A stretch of DNA of 64,000 nucleotides, from contig OU612073.1 in NCBI GenBank assembly GCA_914767715.1, positions 1,118,001-1,182,000 of the forward strand, given 5' to 3'. The notes beneath the pieces were generated by a model. It was not told where the DNA came from. It saw only the letters and a program-made list of their open reading frames with translations, and ran no database searches. The position numbers and the translations under genes are program-made. Shown one piece after another: positions 54,301 to 62,152 of this stretch. This DNA comes from Membranipora membranacea. Taxonomy: Eukaryota > Bryozoa > Gymnolaemata > Cheilostomatida > Membraniporidae. Within the stretch, counting starts at the first letter, position 1. Each line of letters opens with the position of its first letter.

Positions 54301-57300
54301 ATTCAGGCTGGCCCTTGTTAATTGAAAGACAGCACCTTCCAGGGGTAGCTTTAGTAAGGGGTCACATCACAAAGAAGAACGTAGCTGCACTAAGAACAAA
54401 GGAGAGAAAAAGTTATACTAAAATATCAGAGCTGTAAGTAACAAAACACTCAACGTCACACATACCTCTATCTAACTAATCACTAGCTGGGTAAGGTAAG
54501 TCAAACAGGCCAGGCAGGATAATCAGGTATTACTTAGATCAAGTTTGATCCATTTGCCTGCGCTTTGGAGTTGTCCCCCTCTACTGGTCACGCCACAGTA
54601 GGGGGGCAACTCCAAAACGCAGGCAAATTGATCAAACTTGATCTAAGTATAACTAGAACTAAATCTATCAGACACACGCCATTACTGGAGTGATATCTGA
54701 TATCAGCTGTCCCCATGCATGAACACCCTTAATAGTGTGTGACACATTTGCTTCTACCTGTAGGTCATGATTTACATGTCAGGGTAACAAAGATCACTAG
54801 TTATAATAACCCTACCTGCGTTTGAATCTGCAGTGATTAAAAAAACAAGAGCAGGTAAATCTAGCATGTGGAGGCCTAAATAATGTAGAAGGTCACCTTT
54901 AGCACATGCACTTATTGATTGTCTTTCAAAGTGACATATATTATGGATTGTAAGGATTCATTTCAGTTTACCCTGTATGAATTAGAGCTGTTAGGGATCA
55001 CACAAGGAAAACACTCGACAGCAGAGCAAGTTAAAAGTATCAGAACTATGTTATACTGATCTACATTGCGTATATTTTCTATGACATCACAGGTTCCTGA
55101 TCAAAGACTATGATCCAATTGATGTAAGATCACAGGCTATGATCTACTTGCTTTGAGGTCACAGGCTATGATCTACTTGCTTTTAGATCACAGGCTATGA
55201 TCCACTTGCTTTGAGATCACAGGCTAAGACCTATTTGCAATGAGATCACAGACTATGATCTACTTGCTTTAAGATCACAGGCTATGACTTCTTCTTCTTT
55301 ACACATTTAAGATTTGGGATAAGACTGACCTGTAAGAATGATGTTTGTTATCACTGAACTCCTGAAGGTCGGGCAGTGAGTCACACGATGAATGATCACT
55401 TCTCGCTGACGTCAGATTTACTGGAAGAAGCAGCCCATCTACAAACAAGTTAATCTCAATGAAACATATGGGGTAAACTCCTTGAAGTCACCTGCCAAAG
55501 GTTGATTTACTTGATTAACATATTTTTTAGGACAGAATTTCAGCAGCAAATGGTGCCAATACCATATTGGAGTTGTCTCCTTCGCAGATGAGGGAAGATA
55601 ACTATTGCAACCAAATTAAATATTTCCAAGTGCTTCAAAATCTTCACCGCAAATGGACTCACAAAACAGACTGTATTAAGGATATGAACTTGTAGAAGCC
55701 GGGCCGGTATAGGGTATAACACACCTCCAAACAGCTGCAAGAACTATTTGTAAGTTGACAGCACATGCGTTTCTGACGACATGTGCCATATTGCACAACT
55801 TGAAAGAGCTGATAATAAAAGTCTCATGGGCCTAATATTGATCATTATTATAAATATTATATAATTTGGAGTACAATTGGGAAGCAGCTGCATATATTCT
55901 TGGTAAAATTATGACATTTTGATCAATAATTTCAATTAATGTCTTCAATTATAAAGTCGATGGATTTTGAAGCTGAACGCAGACAGAGTGCTGGAGGAAA
56001 TAAGTACCATCTTGTTATTAATATAGCTTTCGGGTAGAATTATTTTATCTTTCATTTTGCATCTTGTACACTGAAGGGATCCTTGCCATGGTTGCACCCA
56101 ATCGTGGCATAATGAAAAACTTGACATTGGTTTTGTAGGTTATTATGTAAATTGACAATGATAATATGTTATAATGTATATATGACAGACCTTTTGGACT
56201 ATCTGATATGCTCCTCATTATGGCAGGTGTCTGTTTTCTATAGACTACAGGTTCTCTTTCCTCAGAACTACTCCTCATCCGAGTGACAAGAGAATGAGCA
56301 GATGACTCTCTAGCAGATGACAATTCTTTGTTGATGCGCTGCATGTTGGTGGAGTTTGTGTTATCTTGTTCGTGGTTGGCTGATTCTTGTGACCCTTGGT
56401 TCACTATAGAAGTGCTGTCTTTATCACTACTGGATGATTCTCGCGAGTCAGAGTCTGTATTGGTCGAATCTTTATTTGCTGGCACCTGATTGGACGAAAC
56501 CCGCCTAAGAGGTTGATGGTGATTGGCTGACGTATGAGCAGTATTTGTATGAGGAGTTGAACTACATGACGTCATACTGAGGCTGAGAGAGACAAGCTTT
56601 TTTACTGGCTCATTCACAGCGTGAGCTGAACCATTACTGGCAACTCGTTCCAACTGTAAAACACCGACAAGAATTACAAGTTGTGGTTGATAGGTGATGA
56701 ATGATTTGTTACAAGGTTTATAAGATGAATCAACATCAATTTTTTTTGTGAATGAGTACTCATAGTTTGAAGGACATGCAAAATAAGCCTTCTATTGGAA
56801 AAGCTCTCATTTTGTCCCCTCAATTCAACATAATATTATGTCAAATTGTGCATGTTTTGAATATGTACCTTATTCAGTTCTAACCGTTGCTTGATTTATG
56901 TCAATTTAGGGCAATGAAATTGAAAAAGAAGGCTCATCTCTAAGGCATATACTACTGAAGAGCCACCAATGACGGAGATGACTGTCACCCATCATTGTTA
57001 TAGCCTAAACTCCCAGCAAAACTTTGATGAAATATATTAATTTTACTGCTGTTTATTTGCCTCACTCTCTCAATAATATCTTCTGCCAGTCTGTCAGGAG
57101 AACCCACAGGCTTAAGATTTCAGAAGTTAGGCAGCTGGTTCTGCTGTATTTATTGTAAGATATCAAGAGTGAGTGAATTTATGTAATTTCTCCTTGTCAC
57201 AGCCATGAATATGACAGTGGCAGATTAATAGGCTTGTACAGTACATTATCGTGACGTTGCATGCCTACAATTCAATCACACTCGAGCAGGAGGGGGCAAC

Positions 57301-57827
57301 TCATAAGGATTTACTACATTTTTACCAAGAACAGCTTCCTATTTTTCGCCGCATAAAACTTGCATGATTACAGCATAATGTACTGCCTGACTATGTAGAC
57401 TGTAGTCTTCAGAACTTCTTCATCACTGTGTACATCAAATGACGACAACATAATTGCCCAGATAAGATATCTAAGATATTATGATACTTGATAACAGGTC
57501 AAGAGAGCATTTTTTTCAACAGTCAAGTTCTATTGACTCACAACATACCGAATTTTCCTTATAGGCTATACATATACATCAGTTAACCTGGGTGAGGACA
57601 GGACATGCTAGTCGAACAGACAGATTCTGGAAAGGAACTCATAACATAACTCTCTTAGCATGTGAAACCAACAAAATAGTTTTAAATAATAATATGCCAG
57701 TGGTTTGTTAAATTTGTGATACTAATCAAGGTCCTGCAGACCAGGCAATCGTGATTGATCACACACACAAACAAACCTTTTTCTTTCGAATCTCAAAATC
57801 CGTAGTGTCTATGGCCCCTTCGCTCAT
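12221..57827 (-). CDS. Diacylglycerol kinase, zeta/iota type (type IV)
   Basis: At least 25 exons on the minus strand join without a phase break from 44845 to the stop at 12221 (1,321 residues). Two or three upstream exons (57827-57777, 56653-56191, perhaps 55438-55330) give a full form of about 1,492 residues. In order (full-form numbering): Ser/Thr/Pro-rich region with many R-x-x-S sites (about 18-575), C1a (about 620-680), C1b (about 692-755), basic MARCKS-like segment (774-800), catalytic domain with G-G-D-G-T near 878-882, accessory domain to about 1310, Ser-rich linker, ankyrin repeats (1350-1475) and a C-terminal S-T-Q-V. This order is that of DGK zeta/iota and insect rdgA, which turn diacylglycerol into phosphatidic acid. 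In mammals the basic segment controls nuclear entry and the PDZ ligand binds syntrophin. The N-terminus is much longer than in mammalian zeta. Several candidate alternative first exons splice in the same phase. Confidence 0.9.
12332..13017. other. DGK intron 27
   Basis: The part near 12452-12560 is the sequence repeated at the left edge of the window. No coding exon is seen. Confidence 0.5.
13018..13117 (-). CDS. DGK exon 27: ankyrin repeats, second part
   Basis: [17 protein letters not shown] is a textbook ankyrin repeat. G-S-S-L-L-I-K-D follows. Exit in phase 0. Confidence 0.93.
13406..13639 (-). CDS. DGK exon 26: ankyrin repeats, first part
   Basis: [11 protein letters not shown] and [18 protein letters not shown] are ankyrin helices aligned with the DGK zeta C-terminus. 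Phase 2 both ends. Confidence 0.93.
13975..14078. repeat. Imperfect GGTATGGAAGGTGC minisatellite
   Basis: Three to four diverged units of about 30 bp in a DGK intron. Confidence 0.6.
14318..16818. mobile_element. Foldback DNA transposon, copy 2
   Basis: 2,501 bp, same family as 7727-10153, with TGTTGAACCC ends and a perfect 5-bp target duplication CCTCC (14313-14317 and 16819-16823). It carries about 140 bp near 16275-16420 that copy 1 lacks. It is non-coding apart from the arm frame (first arm about 14425-14594). It lies in a DGK intron and inside the arm of another MITE. Confidence 0.88.
16819..17030. mobile_element. Hairpin MITE interrupted by foldback copy 2
   Basis: The arms CCTCCCCATATTTGGTAT and ATACCAATTATGGGGAGG frame an imperfect 210-bp palindrome. 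Its outermost bases (GCCTCC) lie at 14312-14317, on the far side of the foldback insertion. Confidence 0.75.
17031..18034. other. DGK intron 25, part without elements
   Basis: Short ORFs on both strands here look like chance. No repeat or RNA gene was recognised. Confidence 0.4.
18035..18135 (-). CDS. DGK exon 25: Ser/Pro linker
   Basis: [11 protein letters not shown] and V-T-P-P-R-S-P fit the variable Ser/Pro linker before the ankyrin repeats. Phase 0 in, 2 out (TTT|GTAAGT). Confidence 0.82.
18609..18848. repeat. 50-bp tandem repeat carrying the exon 24 donor
   Basis: Five units of 49-53 bp start near 18609, 18658, 18708, 18760 and 18809. Each contains (T)ACAGTAGATATAGAGGC or a close variant, which is the end of exon 24 plus its donor on the minus strand. 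Four units keep an intact donor core. Confidence 0.9.
18825..18967 (-). CDS. DGK exon 24
   Basis: [15 protein letters not shown] and L-Y-I-L-D-P-E-L match the family. The donor ACT|GTAAGT is the first of a row of near-identical donors in the downstream repeat. Confidence 0.92.
19354..19551 (-). CDS. DGK exon 23
   Basis: [15 protein letters not shown] and L-S-P-K-W-C-F-L-D flank a variable Asn/Thr and Pro-rich loop. Phase 1 at both ends. Confidence 0.92.
19845..19942 (-). CDS. DGK exon 22: L-Q-V-S-R-I block
   Basis: [12 protein letters not shown] and [10 protein letters not shown] align with the conserved region after the accessory domain of zeta/iota. Phase 2 in, 1 out. Confidence 0.92.
19952..21778. 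other. DGK intron 21
   Basis: No exon, RNA gene or clear element was recognised in 1.8 kb. A run of G is near 20431. Confidence 0.4.
21779..21894 (-). CDS. DGK exon 21: accessory domain, part 4
   Basis: V-D-G-E-P-C-R-L and [10 protein letters not shown] are diagnostic. Donor CAA|GTGAGT, phase 2. Confidence 0.93.
22940..23026 (-). CDS. DGK exon 20: accessory domain, part 3
   Basis: 29 codons with L-Q-V-G-G-H-G-E and A-Q-C-N-E-V. Phase 0 both ends. Confidence 0.92.
23288..23464 (-). CDS. DGK exon 19: accessory domain, part 2
   Basis: [22 protein letters not shown] and D-D-G-Q-L-E-V-I-G are clear matches. Phase 0 both ends. Confidence 0.95.
23775..23820. repeat. Dispersed 40-bp hairpin, copy 1
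   Basis: ATCACAGAGTATGGATATAT followed by its near-complement. Same family as 46719-46775 and 61428-61476. Confidence 0.75.
24113..24278 (-). CDS. DGK exon 18: accessory domain, part 1
   Basis: [16 protein letters not shown] and A-N-P-E-K-F-N-S are family hallmarks. Mammals usually have Phe for the first Ala of G-A-D-A. Phase 2 in, 0 out. Confidence 0.93.
24261..24372. repeat. 41-bp tandem repeat including the exon 18 acceptor
   Basis: Units start at 24261, 24302 and 24343. The first two are identical except at one base; the third is partial. Each carries a TTTTGTAG-type acceptor and the first codons of exon 18. Confidence 0.9.
24525..24746. repeat. Tandem duplication including the exon 17 donor
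   Basis: Two copies of about 100 bp (near 24525-24632 and 24635-24746) share GTGGTTATATTCACCTGAAG. The right copy holds the true donor of exon 17; the left copy holds a second donor at 24615. Confidence 0.85.
24725..24912 (-). CDS. DGK exon 17: catalytic-accessory linker
   Basis: [10 protein letters not shown] and Q-L-D-R-W-D-L match the family. A variable acidic stretch follows, then V-M-N-N-Y-F. Donor CAG|GTGAAT leaves phase 2; a copy of this donor lies 109 bp downstream in the intron. Confidence 0.93.
25243..25398 (-). CDS. DGK exon 16: catalytic core
   Basis: [11 protein letters not shown] carries the G-G-D-G-T active-site motif. [14 protein letters not shown] is also diagnostic. All key residues are present, so the enzyme should be active. 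Confidence 0.95.
26464..26597 (-). CDS. DGK exon 15: start of catalytic domain
   Basis: [12 protein letters not shown] is the family signature of the ATP-binding region. L-N-P-R-Q-V-F-D-L follows. Phase 1 in, phase 0 out. Confidence 0.95.
27414..27567 (-). CDS. DGK exon 14: MARCKS-like basic segment
   Basis: [13 protein letters not shown] matches in place and make-up the phosphorylated basic segment of DGK zeta that acts as a nuclear signal. It then reads [12 protein letters not shown] up to the kinase domain. Phase 1 exit. Confidence 0.9.
30990..31155. repeat. Purine-rich GGGAGGGTGA tandem repeat
   Basis: Imperfect units of about 10 bp, plus strand almost all purine. It could form triplex or G-quadruplex DNA. 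Confidence 0.85.
32750..32978. repeat. Heptamer satellite (AGCTCAC)n
   Basis: About 33 near-perfect 7-bp units in the intron between DGK exons 13 and 14. A plus-strand ORF through it is only the repeat read as codons. Confidence 0.95.
33300..33480. repeat. G-rich imperfect repeat after DGK exon 13
   Basis: Plus-strand runs of 5-8 G alternate with GTGATGTAGGG-like units of roughly 30 bp. Confidence 0.6.
33504..33656 (-). CDS. DGK exon 13: C1b, second half
   Basis: [10 protein letters not shown]-x5-C completes the domain; then V-C-S-L-G and I-I-P-P-S-W-I, conserved in type IV kinases. Donor CGT|GTGAGT. Confidence 0.9.
34555..34665 (-). CDS. DGK exon 12: C1b, first half
   Basis: [16 protein letters not shown] matches the second C1 domain of DGK zeta. 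Length agreement with the family favours the acceptor TTTTGCAG before CAACAG. Confidence 0.88.
35560..35613 (-). CDS. DGK exon 11: end of C1a
   Basis: 18 codons with the conserved C-K-P-T-F-R-E block. Phase 0 at both ends. Confidence 0.88.
35865..35939 (-). CDS. DGK exon 10: C1a, middle
   Basis: 25 codons: [15 protein letters not shown] supplies zinc ligands. Phase 0; donor AGG|GTCAGT. Confidence 0.88.
36565..36654 (-). CDS. DGK exon 9: C1a, first half
   Basis: 30 codons with H-M-W and [11 protein letters not shown], the first His and Cys ligands of C1a. Phase 0 at both ends. Confidence 0.88.
38259..38361 (-). CDS. DGK exon 8: approach to C1a
   Basis: It enters in phase 2 directly from exon 7 and ends in V-D-W-S|GTAAGT, aligned with the V-D-W-S just before C1a in mammalian DGK zeta. 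Confidence 0.85.
39913..40018 (-). CDS. Candidate cassette or alternative last exon of DGK
   Basis: Phase-2 entry after GATTACAG fits exon 7. It encodes an Ala/Pro/Glu-rich peptide (K-S-E-P-S-S-P-E-A). The donor TAT|GTAAAG leaves phase 0, which the next exon (38361) cannot accept. If unspliced the frame ends three codons later at TAA. It may make a short N-terminal form. Confidence 0.3.
40619..41267 (-). CDS. DGK exon 7: long Ser-rich regulatory exon
   Basis: 649 nt open in one frame, phase 1 in (TTGTAG) and phase 2 out (CAA|GTGAGT). It has Tyr/Ser repeats at the start and two basic Ser sites late in the exon (R-R-R-S-E-V and R-R-A-S-L-D-D), both good PKA-type motifs. Confidence 0.8.
41284..41446. 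repeat. 14-bp minisatellite GGGTATATACAGTA
   Basis: About 11 units just upstream (minus-strand sense) of DGK exon 7, within 20 bp of its acceptor. ORFs through it are repeat artefacts. Confidence 0.9.
42217..42447 (-). CDS. DGK exon 6: acidic Ser-rich
   Basis: The acceptor is TTTTTATTATAG. It starts S-H-C-I-H-C-E, then R-H-K-K-S and a [10 protein letters not shown] run like casein kinase 2 sites. It exits G|GTAGGT in phase 1. Confidence 0.75.
42729..42841. mobile_element. 113-bp near-perfect palindromic MITE with 9-bp duplication
   Basis: It starts TAGTTTAAGTGC and ends GCACTTAAACTA, with a single mismatch seen between the 50-bp arms. ATGCCAATC flanks it on both sides (42720-42728, 42842-42850). 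A 9-bp duplication suggests a Mutator-like source. Confidence 0.88.
43566..43788 (-). CDS. DGK exon 5: basic and Ser-rich
   Basis: Phase 0 in, phase 1 out (AAAG|GTAGGT). It has [11 protein letters not shown], a serine cluster and R-K-F-K-K-K-S. It is predicted disordered. Confidence 0.75.
44733..44845 (-). CDS. DGK exon 4: Arg/Ser-rich
   Basis: The acceptor TGTATTGTAG is followed by phase-1 entry and AAG|GTAAGA exit in phase 0. It includes R-S-R-S-P-S-M-P-A, a likely phosphorylated stretch. This is the first exon of the unbroken chain to the stop codon. Confidence 0.75.
46719..46775. repeat. Dispersed 40-bp hairpin, copy 2
   Basis: GCACAGAGTAAGGATATG then its inverse, within a wider inverted repeat whose outer arms are GCCGTGAAAGG and CCTCTCACGGC. 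Confidence 0.75.
48446..48572. repeat. ACCCAGGGCAGTGCA minisatellite
   Basis: Seven to eight imperfect 15-bp units in a DGK intron. Confidence 0.85.
49128..49251 (-). CDS. Candidate alternative first exon of DGK with acylation motif
   Basis: ATG 49251 opens M-G-C-A-Y-S, then Cys/Lys-rich sequence. Donor CGAG|GTGGGT leaves phase 1, matching the 44845 exon. A second donor, CAG|GTTAGA (end 49114), leaves phase 0. Gly2 and Ser6 fit N-myristoylation and Cys3 fits palmitoylation, as in Src-family kinases. This would anchor the kinase to membranes. No transcript support is available. Confidence 0.35.
52993..53213. mobile_element. MITE family A, copy 2
   Basis: 221 bp with ends CAGGCCCGTAGTT and AAACTACGGCCCTG. 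The interior matches 6868-7111 in the opposite orientation (shared CTATAATTGAATA and CCATTTGCTA). Confidence 0.75.
53500..53557 (-). CDS. Candidate alternative first exon of DGK (MSENQ...)
   Basis: ATG 53557 opens 19 codons ([10 protein letters not shown]...) up to CAAG|GTTTGT in phase 1, which fits the acceptor of the 44845 exon. No acceptor upstream gives an open frame, so it would be a first exon from an internal promoter. Short, so chance is possible. Confidence 0.35.
54533..54647. mobile_element. 115-bp hairpin MITE flanked by TA
   Basis: Arms of about 50 bp begin CTTAGATCAAGTTTGATC and end in the inverse. TA on each side fits a Tc1/mariner-type target. Confidence 0.85.
55117..55290. 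repeat. 30-bp minisatellite next to DGK exon 3
   Basis: About six imperfect units of GATCACAGGCTATGATCTAC plus a variable CTTGCTTTGA tail. Confidence 0.8.
55330..55438 (-). CDS. DGK exon 3: candidate, phase unresolved
   Basis: It enters in phase 1 (TTTGTAG acceptor) and is open to CAG|GTCAGT, leaving phase 2. It encodes [11 protein letters not shown] and similar. The next secure exon (44845) needs phase 1, so either an unseen exon lies between, or this exon belongs to an alternative form that uses an inner acceptor near 44815. Confidence 0.5.
56191..56653 (-). CDS. DGK exon 2: Ser/Thr/Asn-rich N-terminal region
   Basis: The acceptor is TTTTACAG and the exit is G|GTCTGT (phase 1). It has 154 codons, rich in Ser, Thr and Asn, with R-R-V-S-S and R-S-S-S-E-E kinase-site-like motifs. 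It is low complexity and disordered. It can splice to exon 3 or directly to the 44845 exon. Confidence 0.65.
57777..57827 (-). CDS. DGK exon 1: candidate start
   Basis: ATG at 57827 opens [17 protein letters not shown] and ends AAG|GTTTGT in phase 0. An in-frame TAA lies two codons upstream, supporting this as the start. It joins 56653 in phase. Membership in the kinase gene is inferred from strand, phase and similar Ser-rich composition. Confidence 0.6.
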
Positions 57828-59011
57828 AACTTATAGTGACTGGTTCACTCTGCGACAGTTCTACAGTTTGTTGGTGAGATGGTATGATGAGGATGATTCG
57901 CTGTGTATGAGAATATAGCACCACTGGGTATTGAGCAATATGTGATTTTTCCTTCCTGGTAGTCCTTACAACCTACATCCTGTTATCGAGGTGACTATTC
58001 TTATATACCAAAGATGAATGATAAATGTCCTATATTCGTCCAATCAGTTTTACCATAAAGTGTAACCAAATTTTTCCTGCAATGGAAAAAAAGATCTTGT
58101 TGATAAACATAAAGGGTAATTGAAGGTAGCAATGTCACAAAATAAAACCAGGTATTAACAGAGAAAAAAATTTACCGGACCTGATAATGGTGGGATTGGG
58201 ACTTGACTAGTCTGAGCCCCTCCAAACTTTTGCACCCGCCCGACCCCCCCCCCCCGGCGGGATTTGACCAGTTTTCAGGAAGTATTATAATTACACCCAG
58301 GACATGGTCTCATAATAGGTTAGTTTGGGTGTGGCGGCAGCATCTATTTCTGAACGAAACATCCCACTGACAGCCTGATCTGATTTAGTTTATTAAACTA
58401 GTCATACTAAGAAGATGGTTGTCGTCATGTCATACACCCTGGGGAACTATTTAACAGTTGAGTTAACACATAAACTCTAGTTCCTGGTATTGTGAAATAT
58501 GAAAAAATAACGCTGTGGAATTCTTAGCCTGTGAGTGATCAGTGATATGCTGCTGTGGCCATATGAGCTAATAACGTCATGTTCATAAATAATAACAACA
58601 GCTAATTTTACTAAAACTTCAGCTAACTGACTCAATCTGACTTATATTCTCCGTTTTCCGTCCTGATCTCAGTAAACTAAAACCACTAGACATAACGTAT
58701 CGACCTGTAACCAATAGGGCCTAGCCTTAACACCAGCACTGTACTGTGCCCTGTATTAAATAGGTGGAAGTGGTGGAACGCGAGCCAAATAGGATGCAAG
58801 TGCGCATCTCCGAATAGAGCATAGGGGTTTTGCTAAATTAGGGCCATCCACCCATTATATTATATATGCACTTTATTTCACTGATCAATGTTCTGTCAAA
58901 ACAAATGAGATCATGTGTAGACATCAAGATGAAGTTAATTACTAAGAAGAATGAATCTATAAAATAATCTAAAAAATTGCTCTCTGGTCCGGAAATTACA
59001 TGGAAAATAAT
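57828..59011. other. Region upstream of the DGK start
   Basis: It likely holds the 5' UTR and main promoter. A C run lies at about 58244-58256. No coding signal is seen. Confidence 0.35.
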
Positions 59012-59323
59012 TCAAAAATATCTAAAGAACAGATTCTTCCCCAAGTGTGCAGTTCTACTTTTTGGTGGAATAGTTCTGCGACTGTGAGTGCTAGGCCGAC
59101 CGGGTATGTAACAGTGGAGAATATGATGGTCATCAGCTAAGATCTTATTGGCATACCGGAGGCATACTATATCTAGATACACATTGAGTTCCTCTAATTT
59201 GAGAAACGCCAACCTATCGGCGTAGTGTTCTAGTCGGGGAAGAATAATGAACAAGCACAGCCTTTGGTATCTCTCGAGCTTGTCTTTGTCATATTTTGCT
59301 ATAAATGGGTACTCATACCACAC
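59012..59323 (-). pseudogene. LINE reverse transcriptase, C-terminal remnant
   Basis: A 103-residue frame has L-E-R-Y-Q-R-L-C, a L-x-F-L-K-L-E-E-L-N-V-Y-L-D block and a basic R-P-S-T-H-S-R-R-T tail. This follows the pattern after the RT domain of non-LTR retrotransposons (L-E-x-x-Q-R-R ... L-x-L-x-x-L). Upstream domains are missing, so it is a 5'-truncated relic. Confidence 0.55.
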
Positions 59324-61297
59324 ATACTATTGACGTCCAAAGCTCAAATCATACTAGTGGGGGGAGGGGATTATATTGATGGAATATCCGCCAGCCATCC
59401 CCCCACGCCCAAGGAGGAGTGTATACATTCTCCAACGAAAACAATACAGTCAGCTTAGACCTAGCGTGTATACAGCAACAGAGATAATACAGAATAATTG
59501 CCTACAAAACCAAATCACTGTCGTATAGTCTACAAGCTGTCAGCTGTCTTTATTAGACCAACTTGCAGAACAAAATTTTATTTCATTGAATCTGAAAACC
59601 TACAAGTTGACATTCTATGATTAAAATTTAGAAATGTGAGAAGACCTGACTAGCAGAGGCTTTAGTTATGTCATATGATTGTCATGTAAACAAAACTTCC
59701 TGTGTTTACTCGTCAAAGATTATAAATCCTCAGTTAAATTACTAGAGCGAATAGTAGTATAGCAAAACTGTTCATCGTATATTAAACTCTGTACTTGTAC
59801 TTGTTAGGTTTACTGTAACACATTACTGGGATAGTTATGTTTACTTCACTGACATGTGACAGCCAGTGATAGATGAGGATTGGCCTGTATAGGTTAACCT
59901 CTCCTATCCTCATACCTACAGCACATCCACACTTCTATGTTTTTTTCTTCTCGCATCACAAGGATGGGTTAACTATCGACGTACAAGAACAGTCCTTGGC
60001 TGCTCATTATCATTGATCTCCCATGGGAACTACACATAGTACATATTGGCATAGCTCCCACAATAATAGTGATTTGAAGACAAGATGAACAAATGAACAC
60101 AAAAAGACATTTTGTTTTCTGAGTAAACATTTCAACATAAGTAAAGAAGGGGGAGGTTGATGCTTTACTGCTGACTGTGGCGCTGTTATAGGCAGTAGAG
60201 CAATAGCAAAGAGTGACTGTAGGTCACTAACCATGTAGTAGCAGTTCTCAGAATATGATAATCTGACTATAATCCACCGCTATCTCCATTACAATCAAAA
60301 CCATAACAACACCAAATTCAATGGTAGTCAGGCCAAGTCATCAAACTATTGTATAGTTGAGTGATGATCCGTGACTGGGAATGCATTATTGTACAGTTTT
60401 TTTACTTGAATTAGTCACCACAAACAGAATGTTATCAGAAGGACACCACTAAACCATTTTCATCCTCTCAGCTTATGACGCAATAACAATTTTTTTAAAC
60501 CAGCCAGGAAAAAGGAGGAAGTAAGTATTTTCCTCTTGCTCCCATCAAACTGTGATCCCATTCAACCACCATAACCAAACTAGAACAGTAAATAGTCGCA
60601 CACTGACACTAGCCGTGTGAAGTAAAAAGTGACACAATATTCAGTATTATGTAAATCTGACACCCACTGACTGTCCTTCTCACACTGAACACTTTTTAAA
60701 CCACATACTACTGGCGGCATGAGTCCTACTAGTGGATTAGTTAGTAGTAAAATGACTTGCAAATCCCGTTAACATAATAAAAGACCACATTTCGGGGGGG
60801 GGGGGGGGGGGGGGGGTGGGCTTATCCTTTGGCGTAATAGACATATAATGGGAATCTACAGGAAGAGAAATCCTTGTGCTAATAGAATAAATGTGCACTT
60901 TTAAATCAAGGAAAGGAGATGCAGTCTGGGGACAATAATTATGAGCTATGCGCTATAAATAGATAGTTATAAATAATTACGTACAACAATGGTAAGAAGT
61001 GACTAAACTTAAAAGTTATTTAATGATACTATGATTACTGGCTATGCTAACAGAGCCTATCAAATAAAGCTGATTACAATATACGTAAACAACTCAGTGG
61101 TACACATTACTGTGACGGGCCTGTTGCTGTGGCACTCAAGAAAAAAATAGACTGACTGCAAATCAACCATCTTACCACATATTTGTAGTCAACTTTTTTT
61201 CAATCCAACGCAATCAAGATATTTAGGTGATTGGCCAAAACAACAATCTCATTTGTCAAAATCAAAACATGAGTAAGCTGAGGTCATGTCCAAGAAT
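59324..61297. other. Intergenic or intronic DNA
   Basis: A run of about 23 G lies at 60795-60817. A minus-strand frame near 60262-60010 begins with a phase-2 acceptor and could be a further exon of the right-edge gene, but evidence is weak. Confidence 0.3.
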
Positions 61298-61372
61298 AGC
61301 CTGTCTTGACAAGCTTTGTCGGTAGGGTGGGAGGAACAAACCCCCCACCAACAAAGCTTGTCAAGACAGGCT
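61298..61372. mobile_element. 75-bp hairpin MITE (AGCCTGTC family), copy 1
   Basis: AGCCTGTCTTGACAAGCTTT and its near-perfect inverse around a GGTGGGAGG loop. Related to 62869-62940 and to the inner repeats of the foldback elements. Confidence 0.8.
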
Positions 61373-61427
61373 AAACCAAGGAGAACGTAATGATGAGAAC
61401 ATTAACCCAAAAGCTTCCCTCAGCGAT

Positions 61428-61476
61428 AATGATAATATCACAGAGTAAGGTTATATCCTTACTCTGTGATATTATG
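61428..61476. repeat. Dispersed 40-bp hairpin, copy 3
   Basis: ATAATATCACAGAGTAAGG and inverse around TTATAT. The cleanest of three copies. Confidence 0.8.
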
Positions 61477-61959
61477 GTTTTGGCCACCAGGTCTGGAAGT
61501 TCACAGGTCTAACCTTAGATATATTTTTGTACACACCACCGCAGGTACTATGCGTTGGGACCAGTCAACATTTGATTACCTGTTGCACGCTCAACAAAGC
61601 ACATCATACCCTAATCAGTGTAAGATGTGCATAACCTGACTAAATCCACTGCCTTATACTAATGTTAGATAGATACGAGGTATGCAGTGTGTGGCCTCGT
61701 ATTTACACAATCATTCACAGGAATGCAGCTCACCAAAGTCTCCCAATAATAACCCAACTATACTTAACTTATCTCACAAATCCAAGTTTTACTGGCACAC
61801 TCATAACCATATATTATGTTTGTGGGCACACTTTACTATAATCAAAGAGGAATACTGTTACTCCTTGCTATAATCTACTGCAAATAGAACCTTAAATACC
61901 CAGGAGTGTCATATTCAGGTTGAAGCTTAAAACACAAGGCACATTGGGTAAAGACTTAC

Positions 61960-62152
61960 TCGTCAACAAAATTCATCCAGAGGTCAAACATATGTCGCGA
62001 GTTTGGGACAAGATGGATCTTGTCATAATTGTTTGCCTGTAATTTGTCAAATCCCACAAATACAACGAACATCTCATACAGCATGGGGACCTCTACACTG
62101 AGTTTGTTAAGTTGTGAGTGTGAAAGTTGCTCTCTCCACAAATTCTCAATGC
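61960..62152 (-). CDS. Exon of an unrecognised gene at the right edge
   Basis: 64 codons open between TCTCTCTAG and GA|GTAAGT (phase 1 in, 2 out). The sequence includes N-L-W-R-E-Q-L, E-V-P-M-L-Y-E-M-F-V-V-F-V-G-F and H-M-F-D-L-W-M-N-F-V-D-E. The balanced composition and good splice sites argue for a real exon. I do not recognise the protein. It is upstream of, and on the same strand as, the DGK gene. Confidence 0.55.
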
